Source of the DNA: Thermohalobacter berrensis | GTDB taxonomy: Bacteria > Bacillota > Clostridia > Tissierellales > Thermohalobacteraceae | DNA: 54,549 nt | NCBI RefSeq assembly: GCF_003609645.1 | Contig: NZ_MCIB01000014.1 | Location: forward strand, 1 to 54,549 | Direction of reading: 5' to 3' | Part shown: piece after piece, positions 32,981 to 42,955 of the stretch | Layout: each line of letters begins with the position of its first letter | Numbering within the stretch: the first letter of the stretch is position 1 | The notes under the pieces: generated by a model | Seen by the model: only the letters and a program-made list of their open reading frames with translations | What the model was told of the DNA's origin: nothing | The model's database searches: none | Made by a program: the position numbers and the translations under genes

Positions 32981-33805
32981 TTAGTTTCCACCTACTCTTT
33001 TTGCATGTTTTTTATCTAAAATGAACAGTAAAAAAACAACAACAAATATCATTAATGAAAAAATATATGCAGATGATGTAAGTTTTTCATACTGTAAATC
33101 ATTAAATTTATTGTTAATATAATGTTGAAGCATGTATATTTTAGGATTTGGATAACTACCTTGTAGCATATATATATCCTTAAAAATTTTAAAGGAGTTT
33201 ATAATTGTAACAATTGCTACAAAAACATTTATAGGTGTAAATAATGGGATAATTATATACTGCAATCTTTGAAAATAATTTGCTCCATCTATCATAGATG
33301 CCTCTATAACTTCTTTATCCATTTGTGATAAACCTGCTAGATAAATAATAAGATTGTATCCTGTGTTTTTCCATATAAATATAAGTATAACTACAAGCAT
33401 GGCGTATTCACTATCAATTAGATTAAAACCATTAAATCCGAAAACTTTTTTAAAAAAACCTACTACTGTACCTGAAGGAACTGCTATAGGTAGCATAATA
33501 GAAAGCTTTACAATTTTAGGTGCTTTTAATTCGTATATCATAAGAGCAATCACAAAAGAAATAACTATTAGTACAGGTATAGATATAATCATAAAAAAAC
33601 AAGTATTTTTTAATGCTATTTTAAATGCATTGTTTTTAAATACATCAGTATAATTATTAAATGCAACAAAGGTGCTATTAAAACTACTTTTACTTACTGA
33701 ATACTTTATTCCTCCAAAAAAAGGAATAACATAAAGAATACCAAAACCTATAAGGCTTGGTAGTATAAAAAGAAGTCCTTTATACTTTTTTGACTCAAAT
33801 ATCAT
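32981..33805 (-). CDS. ABC sugar-type importer permease (MalF-like)
   Basis: A 274-residue, six-segment permease of the CUT1 family. The coupling loop reads E-A-S-M-I-D-G-A-N-Y-F-Q-R-L-Q-Y-I-I-I-P near residue 180, and the N-terminal L-L-F-I-L-P-S-L-I-G-F is typical of MalF/UgpA types. Its stop is one base from the next ATG. It pairs with the following permease and the upstream solute-binding protein. Confidence 0.9.
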   Translation of the reverse strand: MIFESKKYKGLLFILPSLIGFGILYVIPFFGGIKYSVSKSSFNSTFVAFNNYTDVFKNNAFKIALKNTCFFMIISIPVLIVISFVIALMIYELKAPKIVKLSIMLPIAVPSGTVVGFFKKVFGFNGFNLIDSEYAMLVVILIFIWKNTGYNLIIYLAGLSQMDKEVIEASMIDGANYFQRLQYIIIPLFTPINVFVAIVTIINSFKIFKDIYMLQGSYPNPKIYMLQHYINNKFNDLQYEKLTSSAYIFSLMIFVVVFLLFILDKKHAKRVGGN

Positions 33806-33839
33806 GTTCTTAAATTCATCTCCCCCAATTTATAAACTT

Positions 33840-35171
33840 TTACTCATTAAGCCATATATTATATTTATTTTCTAGCTTTTGTAATTCCATACTTAGCTCT
33901 TCATCTGTGTATAATTTATCAGTAAAAATAAGCTTCATAAGGTCCTTATGTAACATAAGTTGAAATTCATATTTCACTGAGTCTATTTGCCTATATGGCT
34001 TATAAATTCCAGCTTTTATCTTTTTTAATATATATTTTCTTAATTCAATGGCCTTTTTACTAACATTATTTTTTCTTTCAATTTTACTAATTTTATCTTC
34101 AATATTTTTATTAACTGGATATCCCCCGTAAGTTGAAAAATTAAACATCAGTAGTTGAACTTCGTCACTTAACAAACCATCTAAAAATTTCATACCAATT
34201 TCAACATTTTTCCCATTTTTATTTACAATAAATCCCCAGGTTTTTAATCCAATATCTTTGTCAATTCTAGGTAAAATTAATAAATTTTCTTTTTTCATTT
34301 TAGTGCTTGTAACCAATGTCTTTAATCCATTAATTCCAAATCTGTATTTTAAAACTTTATTTCTATTCTCATAATGGTAATCCTTCCTCATTGACTTTAA
34401 ATATTTATCAGAATCATAATCAAAAAACATTTCATAATAATCCATATATGAATATTTAGAATTAATGATATAGTTGTCTGAAAAGATTTTTTTCTGTGCA
34501 TCTTTTATAACATTTTTAACTTTTAAATTATTTAAAGTAACTATTTTTTTGTCTTTATCTATTATTTCTAGTCTATTCAATGGATTGACTACGATATCTT
34601 TATACTCTGTAATATTAAAATATCTCGGCTCCTCTTCTAACCATTTCTTTTTAATATGTAAATACTCTTTATTAGTCCAATTAAAATTAGGTTCTTTCAT
34701 TCCTAATTCTTCTAATAAATTTTTGTTTAATATAGTAGCTACGTAAGTCATTCCAATCGGTACAAAGGAATCTTTATATTTTAAAGAATTATATATTTTT
34801 TTATAATTGTTAATCCTTCCTTTAACATTTAATGCAACACCGTTATCTATATATTTGCTATAGTTTTCAGATTCTGAAAATAATATCAACGTAGGTCCTT
34901 TTTTAAAATACAATTTAGTATTAAGCTTTTTAATATAATCATCATAAGTGTTGGCTTCTATTGCATCAATTTTAACTTTTATTCCTGTTTCTAATTGGAA
35001 TTTATCTATATATCCTTGTAATACAGGGTATTTCTTGTAAGTATCATTATATGTCACAATGGTAATTTCATTATGTTTATGAATTTCACTATTACTTACA
35101 ATATTTTCTACTGTACATCCAATCATTAATACTATTGATATAATCAAAACTAATATTAATAATTTTTTCAT
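33840..35171 (-). CDS. Extracellular solute-binding lipoprotein of ABC importer
   Basis: A 443-residue family 1 (CUT1-type) binding protein. The signal peptide ends at lipobox L-M-I-G-C (Cys ~19). A two-lobed fold follows, with N-E-I-T-I-V-T-Y-N-D at the first strand and T-W-G-F-I-V-N-K-N-G late in the chain. The ligand is unknown. First gene of the five-gene operon SBP-permease-permease-fusion protein-MacB-like; the short gaps or overlaps speak for one transcript. Immediately upstream lies IS debris, so its native promoter region may have been changed. Confidence 0.88.
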   Translation of the reverse strand: MKKLLILVLIISIVLMIGCTVENIVSNSEIHKHNEITIVTYNDTYKKYPVLQGYIDKFQLETGIKVKIDAIEANTYDDYIKKLNTKLYFKKGPTLILFSESENYSKYIDNGVALNVKGRINNYKKIYNSLKYKDSFVPIGMTYVATILNKNLLEELGMKEPNFNWTNKEYLHIKKKWLEEEPRYFNITEYKDIVVNPLNRLEIIDKDKKIVTLNNLKVKNVIKDAQKKIFSDNYIINSKYSYMDYYEMFFDYDSDKYLKSMRKDYHYENRNKVLKYRFGINGLKTLVTSTKMKKENLLILPRIDKDIGLKTWGFIVNKNGKNVEIGMKFLDGLLSDEVQLLMFNFSTYGGYPVNKNIEDKISKIERKNNVSKKAIELRKYILKKIKAGIYKPYRQIDSVKYEFQLMLHKDLMKLIFTDKLYTDEELSMELQKLENKYNIWLNE

Positions 35172-35250
35172 TATTTATCCCCTTATCTTTAATTCGGATA
35201 TTTTTAGATTATATAGCTTAGTTTTGATTGTTAGATAGCTTACATTAATA

Positions 35251-36141
35251 TTTTGGACACAAAAGTTTAACAAATTAAGAAGCTGACTTTGAATTATTCT
35301 CAAATTGGTCTGGATTCATATAATTAATACTACTGTGTATTCTTTTTCTATTGTACCAAGACTCAATGAATACAAAATAGACTTCTTAGCATCATTAAAA
35401 TCTCTATACTTTTTGTGATAGACTTCTTCTTTTTTTAATATTGAATGAAATGATTCTATTGGGGCATTATCATAAGGATTGCCCTTATTACTAAAAGAAA
35501 TATTTAATCCTAGACTTTTAACCTTTTTCATATATTCATAGCTAGTGTATTGGCTACCTCGGTTAGAATGAATGATAACTTAACCACTAGATCTTTGGTT
35601 AAAATAAGCATTTTCTAAAGCTTATATTGTTAATTTAGTAGTCATAGATTTAGAGAATGAGTAACCTATGATTTTTCGTGTATATAAATCCATAATTGAT
35701 GCTAAGTGATACCAACCATCTTTAATAGTGTAAATATAGGCAATATAGGCTACCCACTTTTGATTAATATAAGTAGCTGGAAAGTCTCTTTTGATAATAT
35801 TTTCACCTATTCCATCATTAGATTTAGAAGAATAATACTTAAATTTTTTACTAACAATTGACCTAATACCTAGCTTTTGCATCAATCTTTGTACTCTTTT
35901 TAGACTTATTGACCATCCACGAGATTTTAGTATTTGTCTAATTTTAGGAGCACCATAACGTTTTTTGCTATCTAGATAAACAGACATAATCTCTTTTTTA
36001 AGTTTTTCATTTTCAAGAGTTTTGTTAGACTTTTTTCTAGGTCTACGGTCATAGTAAGTGCTAAGAGGTAGTTCTAAAGTTTCGCATAACAATTTAATAT
36101 TATGTTTTTTCTTATTATCTTCGGTAAAAAATGTATTGCTA
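35251..36141 (-). mobile_element. Decayed IS3-family (IS150 group) element
   Basis: Truncated insertion sequence adjoining the ABC operon. The distal end has TGGACACAAAAGTTTAAC, an IS3/IS150-like terminal sequence on the outside of the transposase stop. The orfA part and the other terminal repeat are missing, so the element cannot move. Confidence 0.75.
35275..36141 (-). pseudogene. IS3-family OrfB transposase pseudogene
   Basis: The reading frame from ~36141 encodes HTH_21 (L-P-L-S-T-Y-Y-D-R-R-P, R-Y-G-A-P-K-I-R-Q-I-L) and the start of the integrase core. It is broken by two in-frame TAA stops at ~35580-35625 and a frameshift near 35385; the last part continues in another frame (E-S-W-Y-N-R-K-R-I-H-S-S) to a TAA at 35275. 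The first catalytic Asp of DDE is lost (W-V-A-Y-I-A-Y instead of W-V-x-D-I-T-Y) and the second is Asn (H-S-N-R-G-S). Clearly dead. Confidence 0.85.
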
Positions 36142-37269
36142 TAGCAAATCCAGAAAATATAATTAATAATATTAGTATGATCGTTGATATAACATTTTTT
36201 ATGAGTTTAAAACAGACTTAAATATTTCCTAAATATTACAAACATAGAGAAACTTCATAGTTATTACGTTTAATTTTATTATCTTAGATTGAATAGTAGA
36301 AGTACAGTAATAAACATAATCTTATGATTACGGTTCTAGTGCTTACATATTCTAAAACTGCTATCTTCAAAATAATATATCTCTGTTGATTTTGAAAAAA
36401 TACAGCATACACTCCCTCCTTTTTTTAATATTACTTACTTAATATTACTTTAATAGTCTTTCATGAGTCTTTCATGTAAGCCTATTTTTAAACAGATTGA
36501 AAGATAAAACTACATGATTCTGCAAGATTTTTTTGAATAGGAAATTTACAAATCCTTTAAGTGAATTTGGTTAATCCTTAAAAATTACTGTAATTTAAAT
36601 TGTAATTTTTAATTACCTAAAAATGGTAATAATTTAATTCTTGTTAAATATCTTATTATTACCTCTCAACTATAATTTAAAATATATATTCATACGCTAA
36701 GTCTTTTAGTAATGTATATTTAAATATTTGTTAATTGTACATTTTTTACCCAAATTAACTTAAATTAGCATTATTTTAGAAATCTACTTAATAAAATTTA
36801 TCTTTGTTCCGTTTTGTTTTTATACTAAAATTATATATTTGTTCACTTTTTCCCTTCCGAAAAGCATATATAGCCATATTTAATGCATATTTAGCCACAA
36901 ATAAAGTATATTTAACCAAATTTAGATATTTTTCATTAGACTTCAAGTATTTCGTTCTATTTTCAATTTATACAAAAATAATAACAATACTATCATTTTA
37001 TGTACTCCCTTTAGATGGATAAACTAAATAAAAAATCTGTTACTTAAAAAGCTTTTTATTATTAGGCTTAAAAAATAAATACACAGGAAAAGTATTCACT
37101 AAAAGTAAAACTTTAAATTTATTAGAACATATAGAAGGATTGAAAACTGTTTTAGATGTTACCTAAACTTATGGAATAACAAAATCTACGTTTTGAAGCT
37201 AGCGCTATAACTATAGAACATATTTGGTGAATGGCCTAAAGAATCCAAATCAAGAAAACGGTATTCAGA
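36142..37269. other. Gene-free AT-rich region
   Basis: About 1.1 kb without a credible gene. An 11-bp-period direct repeat CTTTCAT-N4-CTTTCAT lies at 36458-36475, and three imperfect 21-bp tandem units (GCATAT.TAGCCA-like) at 36863-36925. A 72-codon frame across the tandem units (36804-37022) has no ribosome site and is not credited. Around 37090-37269 the plus strand looks like further badly decayed transposase-like DNA. Confidence 0.5.
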
Positions 37270-37615
37270 AGCATTAAAAGAATAAGATGTCTTAGAATAT
37301 CTTTTAAAAAATAGTTCTAAAGAAGAAATAGTTAAAAAGTACTAAATATCTTCTAGAAGTGTTTTAAGTAGATGGATAAAAAAGTATAATAGCCATAGAG
37401 TATTTAAAAATATAGAGAAAAAAATAAATATCTCTATGACCAAAGAAAATTCTAGTAAACAAAAAAGAGCTGATATCATACTGTTTTGCATTAAAAACGG
37501 ATATGATTACCGATAAGTGTCGACCACATTTGAGGTGTCTTACCAACAAGTCTATCGATGGGTGAAAAAGTATAAAAAAGAACAAAAAGATGTTTTATGG
37601 ACTCACTTCAATATT
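37270..37615 (+). pseudogene. IS3-family OrfA remnant
   Basis: Plus-strand frame with internal stops that reads, in pieces, K-E-E-I-V-K-K-Y, S-R-S-V-L-S-R-W-I-K-K-Y-N-S-H, then K-R-A-D-I-I-L-F-C-I-K-N-G-Y-D-Y-R and V-S-Y-Q-Q-V-Y-R-W-V-K-K-Y-K-K-E. This is the double helix-turn-helix pattern of IS3-family OrfA. At least two stop codons interrupt it. Its OrfB middle part is missing; a matching C-terminal piece lies beyond the inserted element at 39070-39250. Confidence 0.7.
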
Positions 37616-37741
37616 TTAGATACAAAAAATCGAACATTTTTATGACTTTAAATAATATTTCTATTGAAAGCCTTGACATGCAGTCTCTATAAACATTCTT
37701 AAGAGCAAATGAGGCGGTAGCCTTTATTTTCCCTTGGAAGC

Positions 37742-38988
37742 TGTAGTATCATGTCTATTTCTCATGTAAAGGCATACTATTTCCCTGATTTTAACTTATT
37801 TACTTTAGCTAATTTCATATTCTTCGGGTGCCATGTAGTCTATACCACTATGTATTCTTTTTCTGTTATGCCAACTTTCCATATACCTAAATATGGCTAA
37901 TTTAGCAGCTTCTTAATCATAATATTTCCCTTGATTTACCTCTTCTTTCTTTAGCACTGAATGAAATTACTCAATACAGGCATTATCGTAAGGACATCCT
38001 TTTTGGCTAAATGAGTGAATTATATTGTGTTTTTGTACTACTTTATTAAATTCATGCCTTGTATATTGAGCTCCTAAATCTGTATGCAATATCGCTTCTT
38101 CACCAGGAGACTGCTAAGTAATATCGTTTTTAAAAGCTTTTTTAGTAAATTTGTATTTATTGTTTTAGAAAATGAATAACCAATAATTTTTCTAGTATGA
38201 AGATCCATAACAGATGCTAAATAACACCAACTATCTTTAATTGTATGGATATATGTTATATCAGAAACCCATTTTTCATTTATTTTACTTGTTATGAAAT
38301 CTCTAGATATGATATTTTCTTTGTTTTCTACCTTAACTTTAGATGAATGTGGCCTATATTTCTTTTTAACTATAGAAGATATATTAAGCTTTTTCATAAG
38401 TCGTTGTACACGTTTTAAGCTTATTTTATAACCTTGTTTTTTAGTATTTTATGAATTTTAGGCGCTCCATATCTTTTTTTACTGTCATCGTATATTTTAA
38501 GAATTTTTCCTTTATATTTTTTATTTCCTTTAGCTCTGTTAGATTCTACTAGGTTTAGGGATTTATAATAAGAACTCCTGGGTATCTGTAATACACTGCA
38601 GATTAATTTTATACCATGATTATCTTTGTTCTCTTTAATAAATTCAACAATAGACCTAGTATTATTTATTCTTTTGCGAATATGGTCATAGCCTTTTTTA
38701 ATATCTGGTTTTCCTCCTTAGTTTTAGCTAGTTGTTTCTTTAATTTATTATATTCTTCAACAGTTATAGTTTTATTATCATCAACTGTGATTTCTTTTTT
38801 CTCCTTAATCTAGCCATTTATAGTAGATTTTGCTATGCCATATTCGTTACTTAGCTTTGTTATAGATTCTCCAGATTTATATAAATCCACTATTGTATTT
38901 TTAAAATCTCCATTGTATCTTTTTGCCACTGTAGACACATTCTTTCCCATTAATCTTATTTTATAATGTTCGAGAAAATGTGTCTACA
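37742..38988 (-). mobile_element. Decayed IS3/IS150-type element, apparently nested
   Basis: A 1247-bp element. Its right end (plus strand ..GTGTCTACA at 38988) starts TGTAGACACATTTTC when read inward; the left end TGTAGTATCATGTC at 37742 matches 10 of 14 positions. It lies between the OrfA piece and the OrfB C-terminal piece of another IS3 element on the opposite strand, so it probably inserted into it. No clear target-site duplication remains. Confidence 0.7.
37805..38929 (-). pseudogene. IS150-type transposase pseudogene (OrfA + OrfB)
   Basis: From a GTG at 38929 the frame reads A-K-R-Y-N-G-D-F-K-N-T-I-V-D-L-Y-K-S-G (OrfA HTH), with a TAG in the middle. OrfB follows (I-P-R-S-S-Y-Y-K, K-K-R-Y-G-A-P-K-I-H-K-I-L), has a frameshift near 38440, and keeps the first catalytic Asp (W-V-S-D-I-T-Y-I-H). 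After a second frameshift near 38110, H-T-D-L-G-A-Q-Y-T and H-S-V-L-K-K-E-E are recognisable with further stops, ending E-S-W-H-N-R-K-R-I-H-S. Inactive. Confidence 0.85.
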
Positions 38989-39069
38989 ATATTATACTAA
39001 CATCAAGATTCAAATGAAATAACGTAAAATATGTCGTGAATTAGTAGATGTATCGACAATGTTTCAATG

Positions 39070-39250
39070 GAGAGTTTTTAGTGAATTTTAAGTGTAAAAA
39101 ATATTACTTAAAATAAATATGAAACTTTTAAAGAATTAAAGCAATCAATAGAAAAAAATATAAAATTCTACAATAACAAAAAGTTATAGAAAAGAGTAAA
39201 CAACCTAGTCGCCAAGGAATATCAAGCATTGGCTGCTCAGACTACTTTTA
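39070..39250 (+). pseudogene. IS3-family OrfB C-terminal remnant
   Basis: Plus-strand fragment, with stops and frameshifts, reading Y-E-T-F-K-E-L-K-Q-S-I-E-K-N-I-K-F-Y-N-N-K-K-L then V-N-N-L-V-A-K-E-Y-Q-A-L-A-A-Q-T-T-F. This is the end of IS3-family OrfB of the type whose OrfA begins near 37270. Supports the nested-insertion reading. Confidence 0.7.
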
Positions 39251-39414
39251 TTATTTCTACTGTACTTGACAAGAGTCGGTTCAATTCTTCTCAGACTGCC
39301 ATTATTTATATCCTGATAATTTCAAATTTAATTTTTATTATAGATTTCTAATAATAAAAACACAATACTAATCTTTATTACCCTTTTTATATTCATTAAT
39401 CCACCTCTTACATT

Positions 39415-41097
39415 CTACTCAATTTCTTTATACCTTTTAATAGTGGTTCCAGCTAACATCATAAATAAAACTATTGATAATATGATAAATACAATTAAAA
39501 TTATAGAATAAATTACTAGAAGTGATAGATTTATCTTTGATAACACAAAGATTAGTCCACCATATATCAACATATATAAAAGACCAGCTACCATTGAAAA
39601 TAGTACATTTAGGTTTTGTTTCATGGCCTTTTGAGGATTATCCCAATCAAGTAGTGGCCTTAATATATCTATTAACATACCTATTTCAATAATTGGTATA
39701 CTACCTAGTAATCCTAAAGTAGTTACTAATAAAATAGTTGAAATTTTAAGGTTTACTAAAAATGATGCTGTTATAAGGATTACAGCTATTGTTAGTAATT
39801 GTACTAAAAGACTTGATAATATCTTACCTGTAACCTGATATTCTACTCTAACAGGAGCTACCCTTGATATCCAAAACTGCTTACCTTCCCTTGAAAAAGT
39901 AGTTGAAGCAACTCCATTTGTAGCAGAAATAAATATAACAAATCCAATTAAAAAGTAATTTGCTATGTTAATAAATTCTTCAGAATATAACCCCTTTATA
40001 TATTCAAAGACTTCTGGTGAAGCAATAAGTGGTATTAATAAGGCTATAGGTATAACAATTATAGCACCTATAGAGTTTATTAAGAATATTGGTGTTCTCA
40101 ATAATAGTTTTATCTCCCTTAACAGTATAGATACTACAGGATGATTTGCCTTTGATGCTCTTTTTCTAAACTCTTTATTAGAAAGCTTTTTCTTCTTAGC
40201 TGTGACCTCTTCTCCTCCAATTAATCCTTTATAAAACACCCTTTCTCCTAATAAGACCATTAAATAAAAGATTATAGAAGATGTGCCAATAAAAGTAATA
40301 AATGAAGTAAAACCTTCTATACTATTTGAATTACTTAAACTGATAGCTGCCCATCTACTTGGTGGAAAGGCTACGGCCGATTTTGCAACAAGGGCATTCT
40401 TTTCTTTAACAAGATTAGCAATATACTCCTGCTCTTGCCCTTGAGGTACATCTCTAGACATATATTGTACTCCAACCTGTATTCCTATAATTGTAGCTAT
40501 TATTAGGATAAATCCAATTACCCTTATTAAATCCCTTCTAGCTTTAATATTGGTATATCTCATAAATACCATAATAATAATTGACGAAAGGGCTAAAGGT
40601 ATAATTGGTACAAATAGTATTATTAAAATACTATATAACCAATATAATATATTAGTATTATTATTAAGTGCATAAATAGTTACTACTGGTATGTTTATAG
40701 GTAGTGTTATTAAATATTCATTTACAAGAATTGCTATAAATTTTGATATTACAATATTACTTGGTTTTATGGGTAATGGTATTAAAAATTTTAAGTCATT
40801 GGCAAAATAAAACTTTGATGCAACATACATTATCCCAAATATGAATATAACCATTTGTGATATAAGAAATCCTACAAGAAGAAACATACCTTCTTGGTTA
40901 ATCATTTCAAAACCTTTATAAACACCATTTAAAAACCCTAAAAATAGTAAATATGTTGGTATTAAAGAAGATATTACTACCAAAAACAATATTGGCTGCC
41001 ATAGTTCTTTCTTCTGCTTAAAATACTTATATTTAAAGGCTGAAATACCAAAATTAACGTTTAAATTTACTTTTATTAATGACATTAACTCTCTCAT
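39415..41097 (-). CDS. ABC-2-type exporter permease
   Basis: A 560-residue membrane protein with about 12 hydrophobic segments in two groups, separated by a charged loop (~300-330, K-K-K-K-L-S-N-K-E-F-R-K-R). It fits the putative ABC exporter permease family found with single ATPases in Firmicutes. The start overlaps the ATPase stop by four bases (ATGA). Two such permease bundles in one chain imply one permease with two ATPase copies. Cargo unknown. Confidence 0.85.
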   Translation of the reverse strand: MRELMSLIKVNLNVNFGISAFKYKYFKQKKELWQPILFLVVISSLIPTYLLFLGFLNGVYKGFEMINQEGMFLLVGFLISQMVIFIFGIMYVASKFYFANDLKFLIPLPIKPSNIVISKFIAILVNEYLITLPINIPVVTIYALNNNTNILYWLYSILIILFVPIIPLALSSIIIMVFMRYTNIKARRDLIRVIGFILIIATIIGIQVGVQYMSRDVPQGQEQEYIANLVKEKNALVAKSAVAFPPSRWAAISLSNSNSIEGFTSFITFIGTSSIIFYLMVLLGERVFYKGLIGGEEVTAKKKKLSNKEFRKRASKANHPVVSILLREIKLLLRTPIFLINSIGAIIVIPIALLIPLIASPEVFEYIKGLYSEEFINIANYFLIGFVIFISATNGVASTTFSREGKQFWISRVAPVRVEYQVTGKILSSLLVQLLTIAVILITASFLVNLKISTILLVTTLGLLGSIPIIEIGMLIDILRPLLDWDNPQKAMKQNLNVLFSMVAGLLYMLIYGGLIFVLSKINLSLLVIYSIILIVFIILSIVLFMMLAGTTIKRYKEIE

Positions 41098-41819
41098 TTT
41101 TCAGTCAACTCCAAGAATATATTTTCTAATGATTCTTTGTTTTCTGATTGTCTTCTTAACTCTTCCATAGTACCTTGAGCTATTATTTTACCCTTATTAA
41201 TTATTGCAAGTCTATCGCATAATTTTTCTGCAACCTCTAAAACATGGGTTGAAAAGAATACAGATTTTCCCTCACTACATCTTTCCCTCATTATCTCCTT
41301 TAAGTTAAAGGCAGACTTAGGATCAAGTCCAACCATAGGTTCATCTAGTATAAAAAGCATTGGATCACTTAAAAGTGCAGCAGTAAGTACAATCTTCTGC
41401 TTCATACCATGAGAGTAACTTTTTATAAGGTCATTAACTGCATCCTTTAATTTAAAAATCTCTAAGTATTTTTCTATTCTTTTTAATCTTTCCTCTTTAG
41501 AAACACCATACATATCAGCAATAAAGTTTAAATATTCCATACCACTAAGTCTATCGTATACTTCTGGATTATCTGGTACATAACTTATGATTTTCTTTGT
41601 TTTAAGTGGCTCTTTTTGATTATTAATTCCATTTACAAAAATATTTCCCTCATCAGGTTTAAGTAAACCTACTATCATCTTTATCGTGGTTGTCTTACCT
41701 GCACCATTTGGACCTAAAAAACCAAAAATCTCCCCTGGTCTTACATTTAAACTTATGTTATCTACAGCCTTTATGGCACCTTTGTTATAGGATTTACTTA
41801 CATTTTCTATTTTCAGCAT
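41094..41819 (-). CDS. ABC exporter ATP-binding protein
   Basis: A 241-residue ATPase. Walker A G-P-N-G-A-G-K-T-T-T (~35-44), Q-loop, signature Y-S-H-G-M-K-Q-K, Walker B L-F-I-L-D-E-P and the switch histidine in F-S-T-H-V-L are intact. The sequence is of the CcmA/BcrA-like exporter type. First gene of a two-gene operon with the permease. Confidence 0.92.
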   Translation of the reverse strand: MLKIENVSKSYNKGAIKAVDNISLNVRPGEIFGFLGPNGAGKTTTIKMIVGLLKPDEGNIFVNGINNQKEPLKTKKIISYVPDNPEVYDRLSGMEYLNFIADMYGVSKEERLKRIEKYLEIFKLKDAVNDLIKSYSHGMKQKIVLTAALLSDPMLFILDEPMVGLDPKSAFNLKEIMRERCSEGKSVFFSTHVLEVAEKLCDRLAIINKGKIIAQGTMEELRRQSENKESLENIFLELTEK

Positions 41820-41921
41820 ACTATTTTCCCCTTCCCACTTTCTTAATACATTTTATTAATATATTATCCAGCTCATATTTATATTATATATCTATTGGTT
41901 GATTATGGAAATGGTGTAAAG

Positions 41922-41950
41922 AAAAAACCTTCCTAAGTTAGGAAGGGTTT
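41922..41950 (-). terminator. Terminator of the restriction-modification operon
   Basis: CCTTCCT and AGGAAGG (with flanking A/T pairs) form a hairpin just past the methyltransferase stop; the minus-strand tail is TTTTTTC. Confidence 0.88.
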
Positions 41951-42937
41951 TTATTTAGGCTTTCTAAAAATAAATAAGTATTCATGAGCTATTAAAAGAA
42001 AATTGTATTTGACACTTCTTTTATACCAAAAACCTGTGGCTCTACAATTATGTTGCTCTTTTATTATAGTTTCTTTTAATATAAATCCTGTATTTAAGAA
42101 AATTTGCATTACATTAAATCCTAAAGGAATCATATGCTTTTTACGTCTTGTATCCCCTATTAATATTGCACAATATTTATCTTTTTTTAGTACTCTATAT
42201 GCTTCTTTAGCCACTTTTTTCATTTCATAAAGAAATTCATCAATATCATATTGAGATAAGTCACCATCAATATTTTGACTATACTTAATAATATTAGCAT
42301 AAGGAGGATGAGTACAAATTAAATCAATACTATTATCAGGTATAAAATCTAGTTTTCTTGCATCCCCTTCGTATATTTTAGGATGATATTCAATATTTTT
42401 TCTAAATCTTAAATTATCTTTGGCTAAGTTAATTGCATCTGGATTAATGTCAATACCAATACCTTTTCTTTTTAATAATTTAGTTTCTATTAAAGTAGTT
42501 CCACTACCTAAAAACTGATCTAATACCACATCATCCATTTGAGAATATCTAAGTATTACATTCCTGGGTATATATGGAGACCAATTTCCTCTATATTTTC
42601 CGCTATGTGTTGCCCATTTACCCCTATTAGGAAAACTCCATACAGTTGTAGCTTCTAAATTAAAGTCTTTAGGTTTCCATTCTTTTACCTTAAGCGGCTT
42701 CTTTATACAATATTTGGCTTTATTTTCTTTTACAATATTTAGCTTGTCCAATATGTATTTTTTTGGTAATTTGATTTTTTCTTCAATTTCTTTTATAGTA
42801 AATCCTTTATTATTCAGCTCAGTAATATTTTCTATTATATCATCTAAATGTTCACTATGCTTTGCTTCTAGGTGATTTACATAATGTTTCTTATAAAATT
42901 TTTCTTCACAAAAACAACATTTTATTTTTTTAGCCAT
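41951..42937 (-). CDS. DNA methyltransferase with N-terminal C2H2 zinc finger
   Basis: A 328-residue methyltransferase. Residues 7-27 form a C2H2 finger (C7, C10, H22, H27), then a helix-turn-helix-like part (~45-68). The catalytic part has the AdoMet site D-Q-F-L-G-S-G-T-T (~140-148) followed by the T-H-P-P-Y motif (209-213), so motif I precedes motif IV. H-P-P-Y and S-P-P-Y forms occur in N4-cytosine and some N6-adenine enzymes. Third gene of the DpnII-like operon, in the place of a second methylase (DpnA in pneumococcus), but its architecture differs from DpnA. The target base is not certain. Confidence 0.82.
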   Translation of the reverse strand: MAKKIKCCFCEEKFYKKHYVNHLEAKHSEHLDDIIENITELNNKGFTIKEIEEKIKLPKKYILDKLNIVKENKAKYCIKKPLKVKEWKPKDFNLEATTVWSFPNRGKWATHSGKYRGNWSPYIPRNVILRYSQMDDVVLDQFLGSGTTLIETKLLKRKGIGIDINPDAINLAKDNLRFRKNIEYHPKIYEGDARKLDFIPDNSIDLICTHPPYANIIKYSQNIDGDLSQYDIDEFLYEMKKVAKEAYRVLKKDKYCAILIGDTRRKKHMIPLGFNVMQIFLNTGFILKETIIKEQHNCRATGFWYKRSVKYNFLLIAHEYLFIFRKPK

Positions 42938-42955
42938 ATTTTCCCCTCTTATTTC

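Noticed and set aside
36367-36408. 13-residue minus-strand frame with strong AAAGGAGGGAG ribosome site
   Set aside because: Could be a leader peptide or the stump of a gene cut by the IS element, but nothing downstream supports either; too short to call.
36863-36925. CRISPR-like array
   Set aside because: Units are contiguous, imperfect and have no spacers; no cas gene in the window.
36804-37022. 72-codon plus-strand frame in the gene-free region
   Set aside because: No ribosome site, composition follows AT-rich tandem units, no recognisable protein feature.
37364-37585. 73-codon minus-strand frame
   Set aside because: It is the reverse of the IS3 OrfA remnant, which reads sensibly on the plus strand.
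41951-42937. Plain DpnA orthologue
   Set aside because: The zinc finger, HTH and motif order I-then-IV do not match DpnA, which has D-P-P-Y first and the AdoMet motif last.
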